A stretch of DNA of 64,000 bases from Ophiobolus disseminans (lineage: Eukaryota > Ascomycota > Dothideomycetes > Pleosporales > Phaeosphaeriaceae), in the NCBI GenBank assembly GCA_010093685.1, contig MU006221.1, forward strand, positions 611,530-675,529. The letters are read 5' to 3'. Positions 22,926-33,029 of the stretch are shown piece by piece; position 1 is the stretch's first letter; every line of letters starts with the position of its first letter. Both the position numbers and the translations under genes were made by a program. Below the pieces are notes generated by a model. That model saw only the letters and a list, made by a program, of their open reading frames with translations, made no database searches and was not told the DNA's origin.

Positions 22926-23292
22926 AGGTATTTCAACTTTTCGGAATTGATGGAGAGATTGAGAATTACTGGGTATATATAAGGCATGCGTATTGGGTTT
23001 GTTGTCGTGCTAGAAATGGGTGCGCAGAGTGAAGGGAATGTGTGCAATCCCAGTAGTCGTACGTCACCGGCCTGCCTAAGTGACCTTCTACTTCTATCTA
23101 AACTCAAGTACAGTACTGCGCACCTTCACTCAGCTTCACATGCATGCCCTAATCTAACGAGAGCCGGGGAACTCCAGGAATCGCCCTAAACGGCGTAACC
23201 CAAAACTTTTACATTGGCCTGGAACTTGACCGTGGAATACCAGGTACCCCACGTGTACTTTTCAAACGCATATAGACTCCCGAAGTCACATT

Positions 23293-23646
23293 ATGCCTGC
23301 AGTTCGCAAGCTTGTTGTGCACCGCTCTACTCTACTCACCCACAAACACCGGGAGTCTACTGTCGCCGCAATGGCTTTGGCGTCCATGTGGATACCGGTA
23401 GACACAATCTGTATATTTTACGAGGAGGATGGCAAAGATGGAGAAGATGGTAACCTCCAAAAGCAGACAGATATCAAGAAAGAAGAGCAAGAATAGGAGA
23501 TGGAAAAGGGAATACAAGCAGTTGGTGACGACATCACGCAGGCGCAGCTGTTCAAGAATCTGTTGAAATACATAGATCCGTCCAAGAAAGCAGACGTTGC
23601 GGCAACCAAAGCATTGTGGGAAGAGGACGTTGGCCCTCTCACCTAA
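23293..23646 (+). pseudogene. Short coding relic with an in-frame TAG
   Basis: A frame from ATG 23293 runs MPAVRKLVVHRSTL... DGKDGEDGNLQKQTDIKKEEQE to TAG at 23494-23496, and the same frame continues past it as EMEKGIQAVGDDITQAQLF and FKNLLKYIDPSKKADV to TAA at 23644. The text on both sides is hydrophilic and coding-like, and CAG in place of TAG would give a continuous 117-residue product. Family not recognised. It may be the 3' end of a lost gene. Confidence 0.35.
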
Positions 23647-24068
23647 ATTCAACTATTCATAGTACTTCTCCTCCCCTCCTACAATTCGCCTACTGCACCA
23701 TCGCGATACTACACTTAATCGCAAACACCGCAAGCTTGCCATGGCCGCTGAAGACTGTGACATACGCTGCGTATGGAGTAGTGAAGTGGAGACCGTTGTT
23801 GCCAGTAGTTCCCGCAAAGCATATTAGTCGTGTTCGCTGCTGCTGACTTCGCGGGACAGCGGCTTGCAGTGTGTGCGCTGATACGTTTGAACCATGATCT
23901 TCGGGCAGTTTTTCTGGACTAATGGCCAAGGTCGTTTCGAGATGCTTGAGGTAGACTTTGGCTTCCTGATCGTGACTGCTATGCTCGACATCATGCACCT
24001 GTGCAGCGTATAGAGGCGCTTACTGTCTTGTCTTTCTTGACTGATGTTAAAACACATTAGCGACTTGT

Positions 24069-27000
24069 TCATTCGTCGCCGCTTGCGTAGTCCGAGAAAT
24101 CTTCCTCTTCCATCACCATGCAACAGATACCGCAAAAGCTCATGCCGGCGCCTTCCAAGGTCAAGGACGTAATTTGAGCTGCCAGAGCCGATGCAGTCGG
24201 TCGCGATTTCGGGGTTACAGGAAGCATAAGCTCCGTCCAGTCCAGAATTATGTTATCTGTCCATTGGCCGAGTGTTGCCAGGTGAGCAAATAGTTCTGGT
24301 AAATCAGCGATATTGAGACGAACGAACGCTTGTTCAGACCCACGTTGCTTGAGAAAATTATCTATGTATTGGATATTTTCCCCTTTCAGTGTCACAATCA
24401 TCTCTAGAAAGACGACCCCCAGACACCAAACGTCGGACATGGTGTTACGAAGCTCATGGTTTGCGACTTCTGGAGCACAGTACCTGGGCGTCATACCGTT
24501 GACCATGGACATTGTTGTGCTGCCGCTAGCATCAGTAAAGTCGAAGGATAGACCAAAATCCGCGAAGAGGACTTTCCCATTGCTCACGAGGATATTGCTG
24601 GGCTTGATGTCCTTATGACGAACATTATGCGTGTGTAGGAACTCCAATGCAGTTTCAAGGCAGCCAAAGAAGGTGCGGAGCTCGGGGTAACTCGCCGGTG
24701 AGGCCCTCGCCAGATACGCAGCGAGATCTTCATCGGCTATTGGTGACATGATGAGTCCGATGTACTTCGCATCAGTATAGCTGCCAACAAACTCCACAAC
24801 ATGCCGATGCTTGATACGCTTGAGAATCTCTATCTCGGCGATAAATTGCTTAACGTCCTCCTTCTTTCGGCCGCGAAATGCTGCACTCTGGAGAACTCGC
24901 TTTCTCGCGTACTCCTTGAAGCTGATCAAGCTGAGCACTCTGTCGACCTGTCCATATCCACCGCTCCCCAGCACGCCTTTCATCTCAAATGGTAAAGTCT
25001 CGCCCTTTTTGAAATAGCAATGTTGCCCCTTTTCGCCCTTCTCGAGATCCATTGACTGGGTCATAACAAGACTTTGGGTCGCTACGAACGCGGCTCGGAT
25101 ACTCGGACGGAGAACATCGGGGAGGTTTCGTTCTGTGACCGGAAACCAGTAGTCGGAAAACCCAACGTCAATACAGGTATCAAGAAGATCGAGCTGGCCT
25201 ATGAGTCGAAGGACGACGTAGGTGCGCGGGACTTTGCTCCATCTCGGAGTCTGATGCCTCAGAATGGCGGAAATTTCTTGGATTTCTGTATCCGTGAAGA
25301 TAATTCTTGTCGCTTCTCCTGTTATTAAGTAAGTGTTCAGCAAGCTTGCTAGTGTGAGCGCTGTGTGTGTGTCCACTGACACGGAACTTTTCGTTGACAT
25401 GGATCGTACGCCGCTTTGAGGAGAGGTGAACACGGCGAGCCTTGCTGATGTATCAAAGATAGCCATGCCACTAGTACTGCCACGGCCAATGGTGTGATCA
25501 AGCCGTTTTTGGATACCGGGAGAGTGATCTATACCAAAGTCTAGAGAACTTTGTAAATATAAGTCATCTGAACGTGAAGGTTGATGCTTCTCGAGGAAAG
25601 AACTTCGAATCTGTCGTGACCTGTTGTTGATGCCATTCTCATCGAATCTTTGACTATCTCTTTCCCTAAGCGGTGGAGAATGATTCGGAGGTGGGGAATG
25701 GTTATAATTATTTTGCATGTGTAGCAAAGAAGTAGGAGATTTGGTCCCGTTAGATTCATGCACCGGATCTGTACGCAAGTTGTCCCGATATTGCTTATTT
25801 TCAGGTGGAGGTGGAGATGATGGAGGGCAGCTATAGCTGACTTGCCTATGTACTAGAGTTGCAGAGGAATCGGTTGGATTTGGAGCGTCTATCGGAGCTG
25901 TCTGGAGGTTGTGCTGAGGTTGCGTATTTGTAGCTGGGGTTGAGGGACGTAGGAGCTGGTTCCCATCGAATGGAGTGAGCAGTGGAAAAGGGGTGACCGA
26001 AGCTGGCTCAGAACTCAAGACTGAGGAAGGTAGAGGAGAAGGCCAATTGCTGCTACTTTCCATGTTCGACTTCAGACCTTTAGCTTCCACCATGGCCTTT
26101 TGGATGGCAACGACCCAACGGTCACGCGTGGACGAATCGGCCGCTATGAACCAATGGTAAGTTTGTAGGATCCGGAATCGAAGGATATCTGGCCCTACTT
26201 TTGACATGTCAGATGCATAAGCTAAGGGGAGTATGCCTTCTGGATGTGATGTCTTGGCCACGCTCCCTGCAAAACGCAGTAGTCCCTTTCCAGTCCGGCT
26301 AGCCCATGCAATGACATGATCCGAAATAGGATGCTTCTCATTGTGGCAGTATTTCCGCAAGCTCGAGCTTGTGATTGGTGAGTCACTGAACCAGAAGAAT
26401 TTTTTCACATATGAAGGACGGGAGAGTGTGTTGTCCGTTACGTTGTAATCCAAAACCCCATGAGGGAATGAAGCGGACTGCAAATCCTCTATTTTCGATA
26501 GAGGCTTCTTTTGCAGAGCGGCTGATAGTGAAGCGACATGTCCGTAACGATCATCAAGTTCATCGCCATCTTGGGCCCAAATGCTGTTCAAAGATTCGTG
26601 ACTGCCTGAACGTTGTGCTCGTTCTCGCACAGCGCCAAGTCGCCCACCTGCTGAAATCAACTCTCCGAGTGTCGCAGCTTTATACTGCACTACAGCACCA
26701 TGTATCAGTTCAGAATTTCCAAATTTCATGGGACAACATACCAGCCTCATCAATGTCACGGCTATGATCGTGATGATAACGGTACTGCAATCTTGAGAAC
26801 ATCACACGTTGGTTTTCTGCCCACTTGACAACTCCCTCGGAACCTTTGCGAAGGCAGAAAAGAGATATATCGAGTGCGTGTAAAACTCGTCGTGCATAGT
26901 CACCCAATAACTCTTTTTGTAAGGCATCCACGACTTGTCGACACTTCTTGCGATCTATGGTTGTGAGATGTGCAATCTCTTCCATGTCCTGGCCAGTCGG

Positions 27001-27329
27001 CCCCTCGTCGATTGCTTAGACCATTAGACGATGTCGCTGCTCCAGGAGTCATCGATTGTACACATACCTTTGCTGACTTTGATTTGCACCGAGCGATCTT
27101 TCGTAAAGTATTTCATCGCAAGTTTCTCCATCTCGAATGTTGGTATCAAATCAAATGCCCAATGTTTAGAATTCGTCGTGCCTCTCCGCAATGTTACACA
27201 CCGTGTCAAGTGGACAATTGCGCGAAACGAGTTGTCCGTAAGTACAGGGCACTCATACAAACCGCACCCAAAAACGAGGTTACGCGCTGTCTGTATAGAC
27301 TGGATGAGCTTGGCCTGCGGCGTCAAGCA
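24069..27329 (-). CDS. Large serine/threonine protein kinase with N-terminal conserved region (5' end unresolved)
   Basis: Exons 27329-27068, 27014-26742 and 26689-24069 give 1051 residues from the first traceable codon. The C-terminal part is a protein kinase: glycine loop GSGGYGQV, Lys in YARKRV, catalytic HKDIKPSNIL, DFG in FADFGLSF, and CAPEV. A PH-like region (SYVKKFFWFSDSP ... FIAADSSTRDRWVVAIQKAM) lies at about residues 250-370, followed by a long Ser/Pro-rich linker. The N-terminal 180 residues (LIQSIQTARNLVFGCGLYEC...) are not assigned. No in-frame ATG exists between the first coding trace and a transposon that begins 50 bp upstream; the first in-frame Met is residue 67 of the trace (about 27131). 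The true start may therefore be displaced or lost. Last residues FCGICCMVMEEEDFSDYASG are acidic. Confidence is high for the kinase, low for the start. Confidence 0.8.
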
Positions 27330-27381
27330 CTAACAATGAGGGATCGCTTTCGTTTCGATTCCGCGGTAAACAAGCAGCCTA

Positions 27382-27412
27382 CTATGGTATCCGGCATAAG
27401 TAGTGTCGGTGG
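27382..27412 (+). repeat. Left terminal inverted repeat of the Tc1/mariner element
   Basis: 31-bp repeat, identical in inverted orientation to 28722-28752. Begins directly after a TA. Confidence 0.93.
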
Positions 27413-27511
27413 GTCTTCGGAGACCAGGGGTTTGGGGCTAAAGTAATATAATATGGTGCTAAACCTAGTTTGGTCTATTAATACATGAAAACTTCAGTAC
27501 TTTGTGTGACC

Positions 27512-28567
27512 TCACTCAGCATCAATCACTGCCTGGCAGCGAGCTGGCATACTCTCAATAAGCTCTCTTAAAAAATCAAGAGAAATTGGATCCCATGCTT
27601 CCTGTACAATTCCTCGAAGCTGCTCATACGTATACTGCCTTCCCCCCGGTAGATCTGGGTAATTTATCTCGATATAATCCTTCATCTTGTTCCATACTGC
27701 CTCAATTGGGTTCAGATCTGGTGAGAAGACTGGCCAAAAGATTGGATGTATTCCTCTCTCTCAAAGCTCCTCTATTGTGTAGGCTGCTGAATGCCCAGGA
27801 GCCCCATCCTGCATGAATTTTAGATGAGGATTTAGACGTAGCCAGCCTTCAATAAGAGGAACAATCCTCTCACAGTAGCTCTCCTTATTAATACTCCTCC
27901 ACTCCTTCTCCCAGAACAGACAAGGTCCCTTTGATGTACCAGAGAAGCACGCCCAGAACATCCATCCTCTCCTCCTTTGTATCTTCTCCACTACACATGT
28001 ATCGTCTAGCTCCTCTCCAGCCATTCGTGTCACCCAGACCCTTTTGTGCCTCCCTCCTGTGACCCAAGTCTCATCACTCCATAAGATACCACACCACTGC
28101 TCAAAGGTCCAGGAAACATAAGCTTCTGCCCACTCGCACCGTATCTGTTTATTAGCCTCAGTAAGAGGAGGTTTAGCTCGAGCTATACGGCGTGTATACC
28201 CTCTGCTTCGAAGAGCATGTCGTATCACATACTCGCCAACATGCCAGTGGGCAAAGGGGCCTGTGGCTAGCCGTAGGAAGCTCATCTGTCGGGTTAATCG
28301 CGACTGCCGTACGTAGGCTACAAGCTCGTCAACCTGAGCATCGCTTAGATGTCGAGGGCGGCCTGTTCGTTTTCTTGGCGTGAGGCGTTCAGCGTCAAGG
28401 GCGTAGCGAACCTGTTGCTCTGAGATGTGGAGCAGGTCTGCGATAAATTTCTGCGTATGACCAGCAAGGCTAAGAGTCTGTACCTGCAGGCGCTCATCAC
28501 AAGAGAGGTATCGGTGGCGTGGTGTCGATGGATGTTGTGGTGACAGCAGTGGGGATAAAGAGGCCAT
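27512..28567 (-). pseudogene. DD34E transposase with one in-frame stop
   Basis: From ATG at 28567 the frame covers 351 codons to TGA at 27512-27514, interrupted by a single TGA at 27761-27763 (codon 269). N-terminal helix-turn-helix: LSLAGHTQKFIADLLHISEQ and the basic RKRTGRPRHLS hook. Catalytic residues: D165 in WSDETWV, D254 in MQDGAPGH, and E289 in FSPDLNPIE, giving 34 residues between the last two (DD34E). Only the stop separates D254 from E289, so the product as read lacks the third catalytic residue. CGA to TGA is the simplest change. The copy is probably non-autonomous but could be mobilised in trans. Confidence 0.9.
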
Positions 28568-28721
28568 GATTGAGGGCAATGATCAGGAAGACGTGTTACT
28601 GAGGCCAGGACAAAAGAATACAGTATTTAATACCAAAGTACGGAGGTTTTGGTATAATATAGCCGAATAGAAGGTTCTAGCAGACTCTAATTTACCGGAG
28701 AAAACCCCTGTCATGCGCAGA

Positions 28722-28752
28722 CCACCGACACTACTTATGCCGGATACCATAG
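28722..28752 (-). repeat. Right terminal inverted repeat of the Tc1/mariner element
   Basis: 31-bp inverted copy of 27382-27412, followed by TA. Confidence 0.93.
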
Positions 28753-28754
28753 TA

Positions 28755-29457
28755 GAATGTGGATCGTAGTGTACAACGCGTTCGGACAAATGAAAAAGCG
28801 ACGATACCGCGTAGAAACGATGGAAAGGATGGTGCGACGTAGGTTGTCGAAGGCTGAAGTGGGGCTTGGGTCTGAGATAAGTCAGCCGTGCGCCACTGAC
28901 ACCAAGAGTTGCAACAATTCGTGTCCCAGCCTTACCAGAACCCGTCTATCCTCAAAACTCTATTGTAAGTCAAATATAATGTTAAAAGTGTCGTGAGTCC
29001 AACCAGGCCTTCTTATTAAAATCTGGGTAGTAGGACACGAGTTCTTGTAACACCTCTAGGGCTAGCGCTGGAATAGAGGTTCAGCCCTGAACCTCCTCCA
29101 GTTTCATTGCACCTGCGACCAATAGTCAGGATTAAGGTGTTGCGGTAGGTGAATGGAAAATAAGAAGAACAGGACTGCAAGTGCTAGAAATTTAAGAAAG
29201 AGAAAATTGACCTAGATGGATCTCTCTAGGAGTTTGGTCAATGTGGAGTCTTAGCACTATTTATTTCTCATGTGTTAGAATGGTGTCCTGTTGATTCTTT
29301 GGTCAAGATCGCACAGCTCATTTACTACTACCGTTAAAAGATAGGAAGCTGGGTTTTGTGTGCTTAATGGTGGTGGAAAGGTGTAGAGTTTATGCATTTA
29401 GATATAGCAATCGCACCGTATCTGCTCCTCTGGAACGTGCGTGAACGCGCAAGACGT
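28755..29457. other. Intergenic region upstream of the transposon
   Basis: About 700 bp. On the minus strand it has CT-rich pieces that could be the original kinase promoter or leader before the transposon came between. No supported gene. Confidence 0.5.
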
Positions 29458-30537
29458 TCACAGCGCCGCCCACTCAATGGAGAACGCCCTGGTCTCTCTC
29501 CCCTTCTCCTTGCTTGGCTCGTCAAAGAACAAGCCCGCGCCTTGACTTGCCGCCTTATTCCTCTTCACAGCTTCCACATCTTCACCTCCAACCATGTACG
29601 CCTTCTTTGTACCCGTTGCCAATCGTCCACCGCCAACCACGTCTAACAAGTCGAATTCATCATCCCAGCCTAGACCGGTGGCAGCGAAGTGACTGTGGTA
29701 TCGCAGTGGGTCTCCGGGATAGGAATTGTAGTGGCAGCCGAAGCGGAGACCAGGCATGTGGTAGTAGCCGAGTGAGTGGAGGTAGCGGAAGAGAGGGTAG
29801 GACTTGGGCACGACGGGAAGTCCAGCTTCAGGGTCTTGAGGTGGATTCGGAAGGGGAGGGTAGGAAGTAGTAGGGGTGACGAAATGTTTTTGGGTTGTTG
29901 TGCCTTTTGATGCGGAGTTGACAACGACAGACAGAGCAGGCGAAGGAGGTGCCGACTCAAAGAGCGAGGCTTCAGAGGCGCCGATTTCTGACCATGCAGT
30001 ATCCGAAAAGCTTGAGCCCTTCATGATAAAGCCCAAGCTAGACTCGGTAGAGCTTGGACTATCGTCGCGAATAGTGCTCTCCGACGCCGGGCTGTCCGCG
30101 ACACTACCCTCGCTCTTCTCCAGCACCTCTCGTCGAAGACCCTTCTCCTTCAACGCCTTGTCCTTCCGCCTCTCCTTCAGCTCCCCAGTGCTTTTCGTTA
30201 ATTCTTCGCCTCGGCGGTCCATTTCTTGCAACCACTCCAACCTTTCCTCTCTGCTCATCTCCTCGAACGCCTTCCTATGAACTTCTTCATCGTCGACAAT
30301 GTATGCGGCGCCTCTCTCTACCAGTACCCGTGCCTCTTCAGGCATGACTTCCAGTGGGATACCAAGGAAGATGTTCTGTTGGCTGAGATTGGGGATAGTA
30401 CCGACCAGCATGCCACAGATATTGTGGTTGCGCCGGCAGTGGCTGATGATGTCGATGGAGAAGAGGAGGTACCGATCTGCGACCCGAGAGATCGGGAAGG
30501 GTTCTTCGACTGATGTTGGGGCCGCTGAGGGCGCCAT
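29458..30537 (-). CDS. SEN34: tRNA-splicing endonuclease subunit Sen34
   Basis: Single exon, 359 aa. The N-terminal part (PISRVADRYLLFSIDIISHC, NICGMLVGTIPNLSQQNIFL) is the Sen34 N-domain; a charged helical linker (EEMSREERLEWLQEMDRRGE) follows. The C-terminal endonuclease fold contains YLHSLGYYHMPGLRFGCHYN, YPGDPLRYHSHFAATGLGW with the catalytic His, and LATGTKKAYMVGG with the catalytic Lys; the matching Tyr is present upstream. Sen34 cuts the 3' splice site of intron-containing pre-tRNAs in the SEN complex with Sen2, Sen15 and Sen54. The length fits fungal orthologs. Start ATG at 30537 is the first in frame and lies 372 bp from the divergent DAD1 start. Confidence 0.93.
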   Translation of the reverse strand: MAPSAAPTSVEEPFPISRVADRYLLFSIDIISHCRRNHNICGMLVGTIPNLSQQNIFLGIPLEVMPEEARVLVERGAAYIVDDEEVHRKAFEEMSREERLEWLQEMDRRGEELTKSTGELKERRKDKALKEKGLRREVLEKSEGSVADSPASESTIRDDSPSSTESSLGFIMKGSSFSDTAWSEIGASEASLFESAPPSPALSVVVNSASKGTTTQKHFVTPTTSYPPLPNPPQDPEAGLPVVPKSYPLFRYLHSLGYYHMPGLRFGCHYNSYPGDPLRYHSHFAATGLGWDDEFDLLDVVGGGRLATGTKKAYMVGGEDVEAVKRNKAASQGAGLFFDEPSKEKGRETRAFSIEWAAL

Positions 30538-30909
30538 CTCGAAAAACTGATTGCACGAAGCTTGTTAGCGATGTGCTGCTGCGCGCCAATGTGGTGTAGT
30601 AAGCTTGCAGGTGGGAGTCGAAATCATAGTGTGAATACAAATAGTTGAGTCATCAGGATCCCCTCTTTGGGGGAGTCAGTGGATTGACAGATTATTTTAT
30701 TAATCATGTAACAATGTAGGGCAGTAAATAAAAGGTAGTGCGAGCTTACCTTCACTTGTGTGGTTTCATGGTGGAGGTCGTGAGAGGAAAGGTGAAGCTA
30801 AGGTCGAGCTCGAAGTTTTTGTAGTGCTGGCTTAGTCACCGATTGCCGATAACTCCCCGCAAGCAACGCGACTCGGAACTCGCACTGAGCCGCAACGACA
30901 CAAGTCAAC
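30538..30909. promoter_or_regulatory. Bidirectional promoter of SEN34 and DAD1
   Basis: 372 bp between divergent start codons. AT-rich patch near 30690-30740. No specific site recognised. Confidence 0.4.
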
Positions 30910-31274
30910 ATGGCGACAAATCGAGCCTCAGCGGCCAATGGTACGCATAGCCGCCCAGAGAAGTCCTATTATGAGCAACAGCGCGAAATACTGGTTACTG
31001 AGATTGCTCAAGTATGTTCAACTGCTTGTGCTTCAGGCTAATGCTAACCATCTCATAGTCCCTCGAACTAGTCCTCCAAAACATCAACAAGCTAAACCGC
31101 TCAATCGAAGAAGTCACACAAGTCGGCAACGAATTCGCGCCCGTCGAGTCGCTGTGGAGTCACTTCGAAAACGTCATGGCCAAGGATCCGAACGAATCAC
31201 ACGAGGGCACGCAGGAGGGTGCGACTGAGCACGAGGGCGAGGAGACGGAAGTCGGAGAGGAGCAGCGGAAATAG
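30910..31274 (+). CDS. DAD1: DASH complex subunit Dad1
   Basis: Two exons, 30910-31011 and 31059-31274 (47-nt intron), 105 aa. Central motif KSYYEQQREILVTEIAQSLE then LVLQNINKLNRSIEEVTQVG and FAPVESLWSHFENVM is the Dad1 signature. The C-terminus is acidic (HEGEETEVGEEQRK). Dad1 is one of the ten small subunits of the outer-kinetochore DASH/Dam1 ring that couples chromosomes to spindle microtubules. The intron interrupts between the Gln and Ser of AQSLE, so neither exon alone is recognisable; the model is supported by perfect motif continuity. Confidence 0.95.
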
Positions 31275-31754
31275 ATTGAGGCGCTTGTGAAGAGGCTGCG
31301 GGACAGCGTTTTGGCGCATTGAGCATTATGATACCCTGACAGATCGGAAGATGAAAACACGACACACAACACATTCAAGACAGCGGCAGTGTTCAGAAAT
31401 ATGCTTAATTTACTTCCGACGCGCAGGATCCTTGGGAACGACCCACCATACGCGGACACTAAATACCGAATACAGATACAAGAGAAAAGGAAATGCAGTG
31501 GGCTTCTTCTGACGAAGCCTCTGTTTGTATTGCGCGTCCTTCAGCAAAGCCCGAGAAACGCCGCCGAACCATGTACGTGTAGAAGCCGTGTGATGCGTAG
31601 TAGCAAGAAGAGCAAGTCGAGGCATCTTGTTGAAGAAGGTGGAGATGGGATGAGCCGTATATGGGTCATTAAGCATCTAGATCGTGTCGTCCAGCGTCGT
31701 AATCTCGATATCGCCGCATCCTTGGAGAAGGGAACTGAGAACATTGCTGGTATA
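31275..31754. other. Convergent intergenic region (DAD1 / Rho GTPase)
   Basis: 480 bp between converging 3' ends; presumed untranslated regions. No gene or repeat recognised. Confidence 0.55.
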
Positions 31755-32689
31755 TCATAGCACCTTGCAGCCACTTCGCTTCTTCTTCTTGCCGCCTGCT
31801 ATGGCGAGTGCCTCGTCTTTGCCACGATGTGTTGGTTGGGTAGACCTTTGCTCTGGTGTCTTGTACTCATCGCCAACGGCCATGGTGACGGCCAAGTCGA
31901 AGATCTCCTCCACACCGTCCTGCTCTTTACTACTGCACTCCATGTACAGGGCGCCCATCTTCTTAGCGACTGCGCGGCCCTGCTCGGGTGTGACCGGTGT
32001 CAGACCTTGCGTCTTGAGCAGCTCGATGCAGTTCTTCTTGTTGCGCAGATCCGACTTGAGTCCGAGGAGCATGAGAGGCGTTGTCGGGCAGAAGTGGAGG
32101 ACTTCAGGATACCACTTGATGTTGTTAGTGGTTGATGTGCAGGATCCGAGGATGTGAGCTTACCTTGTCCATGACGTTCTCCAATGAGTTGGGGCAATCA
32201 ATGGCGAAGCAGACGAAGATGATGTCGGTCTCGGGGTAGGAGAGCGGTCGTAGCCTGTCGTACTCCTCCTGCCCGGCGGTGTCCCAGAGCGCAAGCTCCA
32301 CCATTTTGCCCGTCGGTGGATGGGGGGTGTGGGTGATGTAGTTTTCGAACACTGTTGGGACATATTTCTGGTTCACGTCAGCTTTGCCTCTCGACCTAAA
32401 ATTATGTATCGCGCACCTCTGGGAAGTTGCCTGAGCTGTAGCTGATCAACAGACATGTCTTTCCGCACCCGCCGTCGCCGACAACCACCAGCTTCTTCGA
32501 GTACGAGGGCGGCTCGGTGATGTTGGTGTCACGTGTGTTGGTGGTGTCGTATGAGCTCACGGTGCCATTGCTGTTGCGCTCGCTGGGCGTTCGCACGGGC
32601 TTGCGGACGGGTGTGATTGACGAGAACGGGGCCTTTGTGCTCTGCTTGCGACGCAGGTAGTCGTAGTTTTGCGAAGGCGCGGTCGACAT
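31755..32689 (-). CDS. rho4: Rho-family small GTPase, Rho4 type
   Basis: Three exons, 32689-32417, 32367-32164 and 32114-31755; 278 aa. A 64-residue Ser/Thr-rich N-terminal extension precedes the G domain: P-loop VVGDGGCGKTCLL, effector loop KYVPTVFENY, WDTAGQEEYDRLRP, LLGLKSDLRN (in place of the usual TKxD) and CSSKEQDGV. The C-terminus is polybasic GGKKKKRSGCKVL with a CAAX box (CKVL), predicted to be geranylgeranylated. The N-terminal extension and insert around ITHTPHPPTGKMVEL fit Rho4, which acts in septation and actin-ring formation in filamentous fungi. Another Rho paralog is possible. LGLKSD rather than GTKxD/GNKxD is worth noting. Confidence 0.88.
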
Positions 32690-33029
32690 ATTGAGGGATG
32701 TGAAGTGAGGTGCCCGCTTCTTCGGGTGGGTGAAGGAGGATGGTGGTATCAATATGGGCAGCGGACTTGGATGGGTGCTGGGACTCGGGTGTCAAGTGTC
32801 AAGTGAGCGAGCTTATGAGGCTTGGTATTGATGTTTGGCTTTGCTGACCCAGCAACGAAGTGCAGGCAGCCGCTCGGCTCTAGCGCGGAACCCAAGCGCC
32901 GATAGCCTTCCCCATGCACGACGCACGCACCGCCGCACATTACGTCGCCCATCACGGACAATGCGCTCACCCTCACGTCGGTCATGAGAGATTCCGCTGC
33001 CTCGAGCCCCTTCTTCCACCCCTGCGACC
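32690..33029. promoter_or_regulatory. Bidirectional promoter of the Rho GTPase and sphingoid-base phosphatase
   Basis: 340 bp between divergent starts. Contains a tandem GTGTCAAGTGTCAAGTG near 32788-32804. No specific factor site assigned. Confidence 0.4.

Larger units (their letters stand above)
22510..24068. other. Gene-poor stretch between surface-protein gene and kinase
   Basis: About 1.56 kb holding a tRNA-like remnant and one short coding relic (listed separately). The rest shows no supported gene. The part 22560-22990 is locally AT-rich compared with neighbouring genes. Confidence 0.5.
27382..28752 (-). mobile_element. Tc1/mariner DNA transposon, 1371 bp, with TIRs and TA duplication
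   Basis: Terminal inverted repeats start CTATGGTATCCGGCATAAGT at 27382 and end with its reverse complement at 28752; 31 bp match perfectly, with weaker matching beyond. TA dinucleotides flank both ends (27380-27381 and 28753-28754), as expected of Tc1/mariner target duplication. The element holds one transposase gene on the minus strand. Intact ends and perfect terminal repeats suggest recent insertion. It sits just upstream of the kinase coding trace, in the position of its promoter or first exon. Confidence 0.95.
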
